The notes under the pieces were generated by a model. That model was not told the origin of the DNA, searched no databases, and saw only the letters and a list, made by a program, of their open reading frames with translations. Below, one piece after another: positions 1-8,028 of a DNA stretch of 12,803 bases (positions are counted from its first letter, which is position 1; the number at the start of each line of letters is the position of its first letter). Position numbers and translations under genes: made by a program. The stretch comes from Candidatus Cloacimonadota bacterium (GTDB lineage Bacteria > Cloacimonadota > Cloacimonadia > Cloacimonadales > Cloacimonadaceae), in assembly GCA_016875595.1 (NCBI GenBank), contig VGPI01000038.1, positions 1 to 12,803 on the forward strand, written 5' to 3'.

Positions 1-1
1 T

Positions 2-286
2 TTGCAGGGAAAAGTCGCCAAAGCACCGGATACGACCTTCCATCTGGGAATGGTTCAGGATTGGGAATGGGAGAGCCAGGACTTTGTGTCCGATAATATG
101 GTGACCCAGAACTTTATCCTGCGTCTGGGGCTGTATAGTCAGAACTTCCATGGCACGGACAATATCAATTATACTTTGGGCACGGGATACAACTACAATG
201 TCTTCCGTTTTGACTTTTCGCTGACCAATTCCGGGATGCAACTCAGGGATAGTAAATACCTCTTCTCCCTCGCCCTCAGTATGTAA
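2..286 (+). CDS. C-terminal part of an outer-membrane beta-barrel protein (PorV-like), 5' end outside window
   Basis: The frame is open from the left edge to a TAA at 284-286, so only the last 94 residues or so are present; the TTG at position 2 is not taken as a real start. The visible part alternates polar and hydrophobic/aromatic residues in strand-like stretches (FILRLGLYSQNF, NYTLGTGYNYN, FRFDFSLTNSG, YLFSLALSM) separated by short turns, as in transmembrane beta-barrels, and the last strand ends the protein. The pattern resembles the C-terminus of PorV/PorQ or UPF0164-type outer-membrane proteins of FCB bacteria, but no diagnostic motif proves this. The protein would sit in the outer membrane. 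The stop is 6 nt before the BatA-like gene, so the two are probably cotranscribed and perhaps translationally coupled. Gene assignment is firm; the family is a moderate inference. Confidence 0.7.
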   Translation: MQGKVAKAPDTTFHLGMVQDWEWESQDFVSDNMVTQNFILRLGLYSQNFHGTDNINYTLGTGYNYNVFRFDFSLTNSGMQLRDSKYLFSLALSM

Positions 287-292
287 CACCGT

Positions 293-2257
293 ATGTTTCA
301 ATTATCCTTCCTCAATACCGGTCTCCTGATCTTCGCCGCTGCGACAGTGATCCCTCTGCTTATCTGGCTGCTGGCAAAGAAGAAACCACCCCGCATCATC
401 TTTTCCACCATCAAGTTCATCGTGATGAGCAAGGATAAACAGCAGAGCCGCACCCGGCTCAAGAATATCCTCCTGCTGATTATCAGGATGCTGATCATCC
501 TGTTGGTGGTCATGGCAGCAGCACGACCGATCCTGCGTTCTTCACGCTTGAAACCATCTGCCCAGCATCCTCCGACGGCGCTGGCGGTTATCCTCGATAC
601 TTCCTATAGCATGGACTATCTGGTCGATACCAAATCCTATCTCCAGAAAGCCAAAGAAGCGATCCGCCAGATCAATAGCCGGGCAACAGCCCAGGACCGG
701 CTGATCCTGATCACCGCTAACCAGGACTGGAACACCCGGTACAGCCAGATCTATGCCGGCACCTTGCCTGAGGATCTGATCGAAGATATCCAGGCCTGTT
801 TTACGCCTTTGCCTCTGGAGAAAATGCTTGAACTGGCAGAAGCAAAGCTTGCCGACTCCCAACTCCAGAACCGGGAGCTGTACTTTATTACTGATATGCA
901 GGAGCGGGAACTACCCGAAAAGACTGGTTATCCGATCCATTTGATCCCTCTGGGGGCGACCGGTTCCTGGGAGAATATCGTCTGCCTCAATGCCCGACCG
1001 GTGGCACAACTGGTGGAGCGCAACCGTACTCAATTGATCGAGTTTGAGCTTGTCAACTTTGGGACGAGTGCCCGCAATGATGTTCTGATCAAAGCAGAAC
1101 TCAATGGTAGCAAGGTAGCGGAGAAGTTTGTTTCGCTGGAACCACGTCAGCGCTTGACCGAGACGATCGCCGTGGAGATCAGAAGTGACGGCTGGCAGAG
1201 GGGTTTTATTGAGGTTTTGGACGACCGGCTGATCCATGACAACCGCAGTTACTTTGCCTTTCCCTTCTTCATCAATCCACGGATCGCGGTGATCACGGAT
1301 CAGAATCGCCTGCCTTTGACGCTGGATTCGATGCTGTCGGTCTATACCACGGACAAGGGAACTACAGACATTGTGTCTCCGGAAGCTGTCAATGCTGATC
1401 GCTTGAAGCAGTACAATCTGATCGTATGTGTGGCACCGGTTGCTATGAGCACCCGTCTTCGGGAAACGCTTTCGACCATATCCGCCCAAGGAAGAGGCAT
1501 CTTATACGTCGTTAATGATGCCCTAAGCGCTGAATGGAAGAATTATCTCGGCAACCAATTCGGCATTGGTTTTGGCGAGTATCAGGGGCGGGAGACGAAC
1601 CTGGATTTCGTGAACCGACAGCACTATATCACCAGTTTGATCGATCAGAGGCAGGCAGCGCAATTTACCGTCAGCGACTATTGGGAAACGCGGCTGACCG
1701 ATCAGGGAAGCGTTCTGCTTTCTTCCGCCAACCGTCCTCTGGCTTTGGTCAAAGGCAAGTCCGCCCTCTGGTTGTTCAATATGGAAAGCCGGCGCAACCG
1801 CTTCTTTCTTAGTGCGGTATTCCCGGTCTTTGCCTTCCGGACCTTGCAATACATCGGAAAGACCGAGACCGATGTAACCGGCATTACCGTTGGCGGGCGG
1901 ATTACTGCTGAAACCCTCCAATACCCGGATGGAACGGTTATGACACTCGCCAATCGTATTCATACCACGACCCAACCCGGCATCTACGAAACCACTGCAT
2001 CAGATGGCACGACCGGATATGTGGCGGTCAATCCGGATCATGCCGAAAGCGACTTTCGACCTCTGGACCTATCACAGCACAAGCAGTTTCAAATCCTGCC
2101 TCCGGATTGGCAGGATCATATCTTCCAGAGCCGGCTGGGACGTGATCTCTGGAAGATTCTGTTACTGGCGGCATTGGTTCTGATCATCATTGAACTGATC
2201 CTCGTCAAACTGGAAGAAGGCAAAGCCGGTAAACCGGAAACGCCCTCAGAGGGTTAA
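293..2257 (+). CDS. BatA-like membrane protein with von Willebrand A domain
   Basis: The 654-residue protein starts with the BatA/aerotolerance N-terminal region: one hydrophobic helix at about 5-27, a basic KKKPPRIIFSTIKF stretch, and a second helix at about 58-77. A von Willebrand A domain follows, with the MIDAS motif DTSYS at 102-106, a possible MIDAS Thr at 171 and the third-motif Asp in ITDMQ (D201). About 220-325 looks like an Ig-type beta domain, and 330-430 resembles a Rossmann/glutamine-amidotransferase-like fold (RIAVITD; LIVCVAP; GILYVV). A final helix at about 620-638 anchors the C-terminus. This order is common in large BatA-domain proteins of FCB bacteria. Molecular function is not established; the VWA domain implies metal-dependent protein binding, probably in the periplasm. 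No Shine-Dalgarno sequence is obvious before the ATG, which lies 6 nt after the barrel gene stop, so coupling is likely. No MoxR ATPase or other Bat gene is in the window. Confidence 0.9.
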   Translation: MFQLSFLNTGLLIFAAATVIPLLIWLLAKKKPPRIIFSTIKFIVMSKDKQQSRTRLKNILLLIIRMLIILLVVMAAARPILRSSRLKPSAQHPPTALAVILDTSYSMDYLVDTKSYLQKAKEAIRQINSRATAQDRLILITANQDWNTRYSQIYAGTLPEDLIEDIQACFTPLPLEKMLELAEAKLADSQLQNRELYFITDMQERELPEKTGYPIHLIPLGATGSWENIVCLNARPVAQLVERNRTQLIEFELVNFGTSARNDVLIKAELNGSKVAEKFVSLEPRQRLTETIAVEIRSDGWQRGFIEVLDDRLIHDNRSYFAFPFFINPRIAVITDQNRLPLTLDSMLSVYTTDKGTTDIVSPEAVNADRLKQYNLIVCVAPVAMSTRLRETLSTISAQGRGILYVVNDALSAEWKNYLGNQFGIGFGEYQGRETNLDFVNRQHYITSLIDQRQAAQFTVSDYWETRLTDQGSVLLSSANRPLALVKGKSALWLFNMESRRNRFFLSAVFPVFAFRTLQYIGKTETDVTGITVGGRITAETLQYPDGTVMTLANRIHTTTQPGIYETTASDGTTGYVAVNPDHAESDFRPLDLSQHKQFQILPPDWQDHIFQSRLGRDLWKILLLAALVLIIIELILVKLEEGKAGKPETPSEG

Positions 2258-2290
2258 ACCTGCAAAGACATCCATACCAAGGAGTTTACC

Positions 2291-4174
2291 ATGATCCTGG
2301 ATCGAATTACTTCGCCCTCCGATATAAAAAACCTCAAACGCTCGGAATTGCACCTCCTGGCAAAGGAAGTGCGCAACCGGATCGTGAGCGTCATTTCCCA
2401 GAAAGGTGGGCACATCGCCCCCAGTTTGGGTGCTGTGGATTTCACCATCGCCCTGCTCAAGGTCTTTGATCCACTTTCCGACCGGATCGTTTGGGACGTC
2501 GGACATCAGACCTATGCCTGGAAGATCCTGACCGGCAGGAACGACCGTTTTGAGACCATTCGCAGTCACGGTGGCTTAAGCGGGTTCACCAACATGAGTG
2601 AAAGCAAATACGACGCGTTTGGCACCGGACATAGCAGCACTTCGATCTCAGCGGCTTTGGGCATCGCTTGTGCACGAGACCACCTTGCTCAGAGCGGTTA
2701 CAGCGTTGCCGTCATCGGTGATGGCGCTCTGACCGGCGGGATGTCTTTTGAGGCACTGAATCATGCCGGACACCTCCAAAAAGACCGGTTGATTGTCATC
2801 CTGAACGACAATGCCATGTCCATCTCCAAGAACGTGGGTGGCTTGCAGAAATACATGTCCCACATGCTTTCCAGCAAGTCCTACAACAAGATCAAGGGTC
2901 AGGTCTGGAACTGGGTGCATGGCTTGCCGGTACGCTTGCGTGATAAGTTTATCTACGGCGCGCAAAAGCTCGAGGAATCCATGATGAATATCCTCGTGCC
3001 CAACATCATCTTTGAAGACCTCGGCTTCAAGTATCTCGGTCCCATCGACGGACACGACATCGGTCAGGTCATTGACATCTTCACCCGCGCCAAAGAGAAT
3101 ATGGTGGGACCAGTTCTGATCCACTTAGTCACCTGCAAAGGCAAGGGCTATCAACCGGCGGAGAAAGACGCCTCCCTCTTCCATGGCATCGGACCTTTTG
3201 AAAGCAAGAGCGGACAACCGTTCTGCACGGGCAGGGAATCCTGGTCGGAAGTGATGGGCAAATCACTCTGCCGGATGGCAGCCACCGATCAGAGGATCGT
3301 TGCGATCACCGCTGCTATGGCTGCCGGAACCGGTCTGTCATTATTTGAGGAGCTTTTCCCCCAGCGCTTCTATGATGTAGGCATTGCCGAACAGCATGCC
3401 GTGACTTTCGCTGCCGGACTTGCCACCAAAGGCATGAAGCCCTTTGTGGCAATCTATTCCACCTTCCTCCAGCGCGCTCTGGATCAGATCATCCACGATG
3501 TGGCACTCCAGCGATTGCCGGTGGTGTTTTGCATTGACCGCGCCGGCTTGGTCGGTGAGGATGGGGCGACGCATCATGGCGCTTTTGACATCTCGTTTTT
3601 ATCCTGTGTACCCGATCTGGTGATCCTGGCACCATCCTCAGCCGAACAATTGGATGCCATGCTCACCTGGGCGGCTCGTTATAAGGAAGGACCGGTGGTC
3701 ATCCGTTATCCCCGCGGTATCGCTTACTGCGAAGGTAAACCGATCAAGGACTTCACCTTAGGCAGATCAAACACCCTCATCAAAGGCGAGAACACCGCCC
3801 TGGTTGGATGCGGTGACGCCTTGCATCTGGCAAAAGAGGTGCATCAATTACTTGTCGAACCTGGTCTCCATCCCTGGCTACTGGATCTGCAAAGCATCAG
3901 ACCTCTGGATGTGACGGCATTGACCCGTCTTGCCAAGACCTGCTCGCATATCTTCACTTTCGAGTCCAATACTCTGCAGGGCGGGGTCGGTTCCCTGATC
4001 CGCGACCTGCTAAATCCTTATCCGGCAAAGGTCTGGTCTTTCGGATATCCCGACCGGTTCATACCGCATGGATCGATCGCCGCTCTCCATCAAATGATCG
4101 GCCTGACTGCCGATCACATTGTTCCCCGGATCATCGAACTGATCAAAAAGCAGAAACCCAAGACCCGCGCATGA
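2291..4174 (+). CDS. dxs: 1-deoxy-D-xylulose-5-phosphate synthase
   Basis: This cytoplasmic thiamine-diphosphate enzyme condenses pyruvate and glyceraldehyde 3-phosphate to 1-deoxy-D-xylulose 5-phosphate, the first step of the MEP isoprenoid pathway and a precursor for thiamine and pyridoxal. At 627 residues it has the usual length. Visible signatures: the active-site His in GGH (H41), DVGHQTYAWKILTGR (H72), GHSSTSIS (H114), the ThDP/Mg site GDGALTGG (143-150) with the paired N172 and N174, the catalytic Glu in DVGIAEQHAV (E367), DRAGLVGEDGATHHG (R417, H428) and IRYPRG (471-476). The C-terminal transketolase domain follows, so no key residue is missing. The start is supported by AAGGAG at 2279-2284, 6 nt before the ATG. 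It lies 33 nt after the BatA-like gene and overlaps mnmE by ATGA. The pathway to IPP also feeds undecaprenyl phosphate for the cell envelope, though that link to its neighbours is inference. Confidence 0.98.
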   Translation: MILDRITSPSDIKNLKRSELHLLAKEVRNRIVSVISQKGGHIAPSLGAVDFTIALLKVFDPLSDRIVWDVGHQTYAWKILTGRNDRFETIRSHGGLSGFTNMSESKYDAFGTGHSSTSISAALGIACARDHLAQSGYSVAVIGDGALTGGMSFEALNHAGHLQKDRLIVILNDNAMSISKNVGGLQKYMSHMLSSKSYNKIKGQVWNWVHGLPVRLRDKFIYGAQKLEESMMNILVPNIIFEDLGFKYLGPIDGHDIGQVIDIFTRAKENMVGPVLIHLVTCKGKGYQPAEKDASLFHGIGPFESKSGQPFCTGRESWSEVMGKSLCRMAATDQRIVAITAAMAAGTGLSLFEELFPQRFYDVGIAEQHAVTFAAGLATKGMKPFVAIYSTFLQRALDQIIHDVALQRLPVVFCIDRAGLVGEDGATHHGAFDISFLSCVPDLVILAPSSAEQLDAMLTWAARYKEGPVVIRYPRGIAYCEGKPIKDFTLGRSNTLIKGENTALVGCGDALHLAKEVHQLLVEPGLHPWLLDLQSIRPLDVTALTRLAKTCSHIFTFESNTLQGGVGSLIRDLLNPYPAKVWSFGYPDRFIPHGSIAALHQMIGLTADHIVPRIIELIKKQKPKTRA

Positions 4175-5622
4175 CCAATCCCTATGACGATATAGTCGCT
4201 CTGGCAACTCCACCCGGACATGCAGCCCTGGCGATCATCAGGATCAGTGGGGTGAACGCTATCAAGATCGTATCCCGCCAGTTTAGTAAACCGGATAAGC
4301 TCCTGCGCTCCACCTCGCACAATATATTGCACGGTATGTTCTTAAATGGGAATGGGGCAGAGGTGGACGAGGTGCTCTGTTCGGTTTTCCGCCAGCCCCA
4401 TAGTTACACCGGTGAGGACGTGGTCGAGATTTCCTGTCATGGCAATCCTCAAATCGCCAACCGGATCTTGGGAATCCTGCTCAAGCAAGCCCGATTGGCA
4501 AAGCCCGGGGAGTTTACTTTGCGTGCCTATCTCAATGGCAGGATCGATCTTAGCCGGGCAGAAGCCGTGGGCGACCTGATCAATGCCCGCACCGCGCTTT
4601 CCAGCCAAGCGGCTCTGGATCAGATGCAAGGCAAGCTCTTCCATTGGCTCAGTCCGCTCATGGAACTGATCAGCACCCTCAGGATGAGATTTGAACTGGC
4701 GATCGACTTCAGTGACCAGGATCTTCCACCTCTGGATGAAAGGGCTGTGGATGCCGAATTTGAGCTGATCATACGCCAGATGCAGCAGGCATTGACGGAG
4801 GGAAGCAGCGGGAAATTCATCCGTGAGGGTATCCGCATCTGCCTGACCGGAGCGGTAAATGTAGGTAAGTCCTCACTATTCAATGCCTTTCTACAGGCGG
4901 ATCGGGCCATCGTTACCCCTCATCCGGGGACGACGCGTGACTATCTGGAAGAGACGGTATCGCTAAGGGGCTATCCGGCTGTAATTTATGATACTGCCGG
5001 CATCAGAGATACGGAAGATGACATTGAATCCATCGGGATCAGTCATTCCCGCAGGATTATCGATAATGCCGATATCATCCTGCAGGTCTTTGATCCGGAT
5101 ACTATGACTGCTCTGGCGAAGGAACTTGAGGCGAGAGCTATGGAGAGAGGCGGTCTAACAGCTGATCAGCGCACCATCCTTGTCCTAAACAAGTGTGATC
5201 TTCTCGGATTTTCGACCCCGCCGGACCTGGATGCATGGCGTAATTATATTAAGACGAAGGGATTTATCTCTCCTATCAAAGATATGGCTGACCATGCTGC
5301 AGCTGAGCTGCCGGTCATCCCCACTTCTTCCGTTCTGGATCAAGGCATCAACCATCTGATTGAGGCTATTTTGAAACACCTTTCCATACCATCGGATCCA
5401 AAATACAGTCCGCTCATAACCAATACCCGTCATATCAGTTTCATTGAACACGCGCTGGCTGCCGTTAAGAATGCCCGCTTGACCCATCAGGATGGTCTCG
5501 GTTACGAATTGGTCGCGCTGGATCTGATGAACGCTGCCAATTATCTGGGTGAGATCGTCGGCGTGGTCAGCACCCAGGACATGTTGGACAGGATATTCAC
5601 CAATTTCTGTATTGGCAAGTAG
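4171..5622 (+). CDS. mnmE: tRNA uridine-5-carboxymethylaminomethyl(34) synthesis GTPase MnmE
   Basis: MnmE (TrmE) with its partner MnmG places a carboxymethylaminomethyl or aminomethyl group on C5 of wobble uridine 34 in certain tRNAs, using 5,10-methylene-THF. Seen here: the N-terminal folate-binding domain (DDIVALATPPG...IIRISG, about 6-26; GEDVVEISCHG 81-91; KPGEFTLRAYLNGRIDL 111-127), and a G domain in the middle of the helical domain with G1 GAVNVGKS (227-234), G2-region PGTTRDY (252-258), G3 DTAG (274-277) and G4 NKCD (340-343). The extreme C-terminus is FCIGK, carrying the Cys-Ile-Gly-Lys signature required for modification. The 483 residues exceed the usual 450-460, with extra sequence on either side of G4. 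The ATG overlaps the dxs stop by 4 nt (ATGA), implying translational coupling. MnmG is not in the window. Glycine/one-carbon metabolism supplies its folate, and the gcvP genes lie nearby, but that link is only suggestive. Confidence 0.98.
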   Translation: MTNPYDDIVALATPPGHAALAIIRISGVNAIKIVSRQFSKPDKLLRSTSHNILHGMFLNGNGAEVDEVLCSVFRQPHSYTGEDVVEISCHGNPQIANRILGILLKQARLAKPGEFTLRAYLNGRIDLSRAEAVGDLINARTALSSQAALDQMQGKLFHWLSPLMELISTLRMRFELAIDFSDQDLPPLDERAVDAEFELIIRQMQQALTEGSSGKFIREGIRICLTGAVNVGKSSLFNAFLQADRAIVTPHPGTTRDYLEETVSLRGYPAVIYDTAGIRDTEDDIESIGISHSRRIIDNADIILQVFDPDTMTALAKELEARAMERGGLTADQRTILVLNKCDLLGFSTPPDLDAWRNYIKTKGFISPIKDMADHAAAELPVIPTSSVLDQGINHLIEAILKHLSIPSDPKYSPLITNTRHISFIEHALAAVKNARLTHQDGLGYELVALDLMNAANYLGEIVGVVSTQDMLDRIFTNFCIGK

Positions 5623-5701
5623 TTCCATCATTGGTGCAGGGTAACTTTCCGGTTCCGCTACTCCGTTAGATATAGAACACTATTTCACCAGATCTATTAG
5701 T

Positions 5702-5778
5702 TCGGTTTTGACTCACCTTCGCCTCGAGATCGCCTCGAGACTCGAAGCGATCTCGAGGCGAAGGTGAAGCAAAACTGA
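5702..5778. repeat. Long near-perfect hairpin in the mnmE-lpxA convergent gap
   Basis: All pairs share one symmetry centre (position sum 11480). The inner stem is 21 perfect base pairs (5713-5733 with 5747-5767). Outside a 2x2 mismatch (5711-5712 / 5768-5769) the outer stem pairs 5705-5710 with 5770-5775, then a G.T pair and two more pairs out to 5702/5778. Inside, after one mismatch (5734/5746), TCGA pairs with TCGA around a GAC loop (5739-5741). The left half holds a tandem copy of TCGCCTCGAGA (5719-5729, 5730-5740), and CTCGAG occurs three times. Neither strand has a T-tract after the stem, so it is not a standard intrinsic terminator, although its position between converging genes suits transcript-end protection or two-way termination. 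A dispersed extragenic palindrome or a small non-autonomous element is also possible. Confidence 0.95.
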
Positions 5779-5844
5779 CACGATCAATGTGGAGAGTATT
5801 TATATGGAAATGGGTGGGTAGGGACTTACGATCGGTTTATGTTC

Positions 5845-5860
5845 TATCTGATTATCTGAT
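5845..5860. repeat. 8-bp direct tandem repeat just after lpxA
   Basis: TATCTGAT occurs twice back to back (5845-5852 and 5853-5860), directly beyond the lpxA stop codon at 5863-5865. It is exact but short, so it could be chance or slippage. It lies in the 3' untranslated part of the lpx transcript. No function is suggested by the sequence. Confidence 0.5.
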
Positions 5861-5862
5861 CA

Positions 5863-6636
5863 TCAACTGGATAGTCCCCGGTCGCAGTTGTTGACGAAGT
5901 CCAGGAATACCTGTTGTTCCGGAGTAAGTTTTCCCAGTATCCCGATGGCAGTGATCGCCTGGGTGACGTTCATGCCATTGCGGTAGAAGTGGTTATAGAT
6001 CGCTTTTATAGCGGCGAGGGATTCGTTGGAAAAGCCCTTCCTCATTAACCCCACGCTGTTCAATCCGCTCGTTTTATAGGGATTACCTTCACCGCGGGTG
6101 TAGGGTGCAATATCCATCTTGACGGCTGAACCGCCTCCCACAAAGGCGTGAGAGCCGATCTTCACAAATTGATGGACTGCGCTGGCACCGCCCATGGTGA
6201 CCCAGTCGTGGAGGTGGACGTGACCGGCCAGTTGAACGATATTGGCAATGACGCAATGGCTGCCGATCTGGCAGTTGTGGGCGATGTGAACATATTCCAT
6301 GATCAGGTTGTAATCACCGACGTTGGTGTCCTCGTCCATCTGATTGGAACGGTTGATGGTGGCAAATTCCCTGATCGTGTTATGGCTTCCGATCCTCAAA
6401 CGGGTGGGTTCGCCCTTGAACTTGAGGTCTTGCGGTTCGGTGCCGATCACGGCATGGTGGAAAATGCGGTTGTCATCGCCGATAAAGGTGTGACCGTCGA
6501 TTATGACGTGGGACCTGACGATATTGCGCTCTCCCAGGACGACATTATCTCCGATGGTGCACCAGGCACCGATAATGCAGCCCTCTCCAACGGTGGCTTG
6601 AGGTGATACAATGGCAGTGGGATGGATTTCGATCAT
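5863..6636 (-). CDS. lpxA: Acyl-ACP--UDP-N-acetylglucosamine O-acyltransferase
   Basis: LpxA transfers a 3-hydroxyacyl chain from acyl-carrier protein to the 3-OH of UDP-GlcNAc, the first step of lipid A synthesis, in the cytoplasm as a trimer of left-handed beta helices. The 257 residues match the family. Hexapeptide repeats run from about 4 to 175, starting HPTAIVSPQATVGEGCIIGAW in outline. HIAHNC (117-122) holds the catalytic His (H120, aligning with E. coli H125), and GEPTRLRIG (75-83) and GHVHLHDWVTMGG (138-150) are family-typical. G168 in VGGG aligns with E. coli G173, the chain-length ruler, which suggests but does not prove a long (about C14) hydroxyacyl donor. The helical C-terminal domain is present. 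The ATG directly follows the TAA of lpxC-fabZ (TAAATG), and its GGAG lies within that gene's end (6643-6646), so translation is coupled. It is the last gene of the minus-strand operon; lpxB does not follow. Confidence 0.97.
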   Translation of the reverse strand: MIEIHPTAIVSPQATVGEGCIIGAWCTIGDNVVLGERNIVRSHVIIDGHTFIGDDNRIFHHAVIGTEPQDLKFKGEPTRLRIGSHNTIREFATINRSNQMDEDTNVGDYNLIMEYVHIAHNCQIGSHCVIANIVQLAGHVHLHDWVTMGGASAVHQFVKIGSHAFVGGGSAVKMDIAPYTRGEGNPYKTSGLNSVGLMRKGFSNESLAAIKAIYNHFYRNGMNVTQAITAIGILGKLTPEQQVFLDFVNNCDRGLSS

Positions 6637-8028
6637 TTATTTCTCCATGATGCGGGCGAGGAAATCACCTTCACATACCTTGTTATCTCCGACGAATGCC
6701 TCTCCGTGCATCTTAGCCAGGGAGCGCTTCAGTGAAAGCACTTTGAGTTCGTATCTCAGGGTGTCGCCGGGTAGGACGGGCTTGCGGAATTTCACATTGT
6801 CGATGGCGGCAAAATAGGCGACATACTTGGTAGGGTCGTCGAGTTGGTTGAGGAGCATGATCCCCCCGGTCTGTGCCATGCCTTCGACGATGAGGACGCC
6901 GGGCATGATCGGATGTTCGGGAAAATGTCCCTGGAAGAATTGCTCGTTGATGGTCACGTTCTTGATGCCAATTATCTTTTCATCGGGGACAAACTGGGTG
7001 ATCCTGTCCACCAGCAGGAAGGGATAACGGTGCGGGAGAATGCGCATGATGGCATTGATGTCAAAGACCACGTCCTTGGATTTGGTCTTCTGATAGATCT
7101 GTTGCAGTTCGTTCTTTCGCTGGATCTGGCGGAGTTTCTTGACCAGTTCCACATTGGTTTTATGACCGGAACGGGCAGCGAGGATATGGCCCTTGATCGG
7201 CATCCCCAGCAGGGCGATATCACCCAGCAGGTCAACTACCTTGTGCCGGACAAATTCATTGTGAAAGCGCAACTTATGGCTGTTCAGAATGCCTTCGCTG
7301 GAGACCGTGACGGGCTCCATGTAGCCAAAGATCTGGCGGAGATGGTTGAGTTCGTCCTCGGTCATGTCCGGTTCTCCGATCACCAGTGCATTTTCCAGCG
7401 AACCGCCTTTGATGAGCCCCATTTCCTTGAGTTGGAGGATCTCATTGATGAAGCAGAAGGTGCGCGCACTGGCAAATTCCCGGGCAAAATACTCGATGCT
7501 GGGCAGCCAGGTGTACTGCGTCCCCAGATAGGGATGTTTGTAGTCGATCATGAAAGTCACTTTGAGTTCATTGGAGGGTACGATCACAATATCGACGTTC
7601 TCCTCAGGCGAGGAGAAACTGATCGGTACGTCAAACTCAAAAAAGACCCGCTCCGATTCCTGCTGAACGATTCCCACCTGTCTGAGCAGATTGAGAAAAA
7701 CCGCGGCGGAACCATCTGCGACAGGGGCTTCGGGACCATCGATCTCGATCCGGATATTGTCGATGTTCAAGCCCTTGATCGCTGCCAGGACATGTTCGAT
7801 TGTCCCAACGATAGTGCCGTTTTTGCCGATTGTAGTACCACGAGAGATGTCCACGACATGATCGATGTCAGCCGGGATCTCGGGATGATCCGGAAGATCA
7901 ACCCGGACAAAGATTATGCCCTCATCCTTATCTGCCGGTTTGAACCTGATCGTCGTGATCTCGCTGGAATGCAATCCGATGCCGGTATAAGATATCTCTC
8001 CACCTATGGTATGTTTATATTCGGTCAT
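6637..8028 (-). CDS. lpxC-fabZ: Bifunctional UDP-3-O-acyl-GlcNAc deacetylase / 3-hydroxyacyl-ACP dehydratase (LpxC-FabZ fusion)
   Basis: One 463-residue chain carries two enzymes. Residues 1 to about 300 are LpxC, the zinc deacetylase that commits UDP-3-O-acyl-GlcNAc to lipid A; visible are GIGLHS (16-21), the zinc ligands H79 (TIEHVLAA), H262 and D266 (RHKVVDLLGD), and catalytic H289 (SGHKTNVEL), each consistent with E. coli numbering (H79, H238, D242, H265) given a 24-residue insertion. Residues about 322-463 are FabZ, which dehydrates 3-hydroxyacyl-ACP in fatty-acid elongation: LPHRYPFLLVDR (331-342), catalytic H368 in FFQGHFPEHP and E382 in GVLIVEGMAQ, spaced 14 apart as in the stand-alone enzyme. 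All catalytic residues are present in both halves. The fusion is known from Bacteroidetes and relatives. Its ATG overlaps the lpxD stop (ATGA), with AAGGAG 5 nt upstream; its TAA abuts lpxA. Confidence 0.98.
   Translation of the reverse strand: MTEYKHTIGGEISYTGIGLHSSEITTIRFKPADKDEGIIFVRVDLPDHPEIPADIDHVVDISRGTTIGKNGTIVGTIEHVLAAIKGLNIDNIRIEIDGPEAPVADGSAAVFLNLLRQVGIVQQESERVFFEFDVPISFSSPEENVDIVIVPSNELKVTFMIDYKHPYLGTQYTWLPSIEYFAREFASARTFCFINEILQLKEMGLIKGGSLENALVIGEPDMTEDELNHLRQIFGYMEPVTVSSEGILNSHKLRFHNEFVRHKVVDLLGDIALLGMPIKGHILAARSGHKTNVELVKKLRQIQRKNELQQIYQKTKSKDVVFDINAIMRILPHRYPFLLVDRITQFVPDEKIIGIKNVTINEQFFQGHFPEHPIMPGVLIVEGMAQTGGIMLLNQLDDPTKYVAYFAAIDNVKFRKPVLPGDTLRYELKVLSLKRSLAKMHGEAFVGDNKVCEGDFLARIMEK

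Noticed and set aside
911..1489. 192-codon antisense frame inside the BatA-like gene, and other long antisense frames inside dxs, mnmE and gcvPA/B
   Set aside because: They lie wholly within genes with clear family motifs and have no sensible protein features of their own.
5702..5778. Hairpin as a classical Rho-independent terminator
   Set aside because: No run of T follows the stem on either strand; the A/T runs are inside the outer stem, so a different end-forming or non-terminator role is more consistent.
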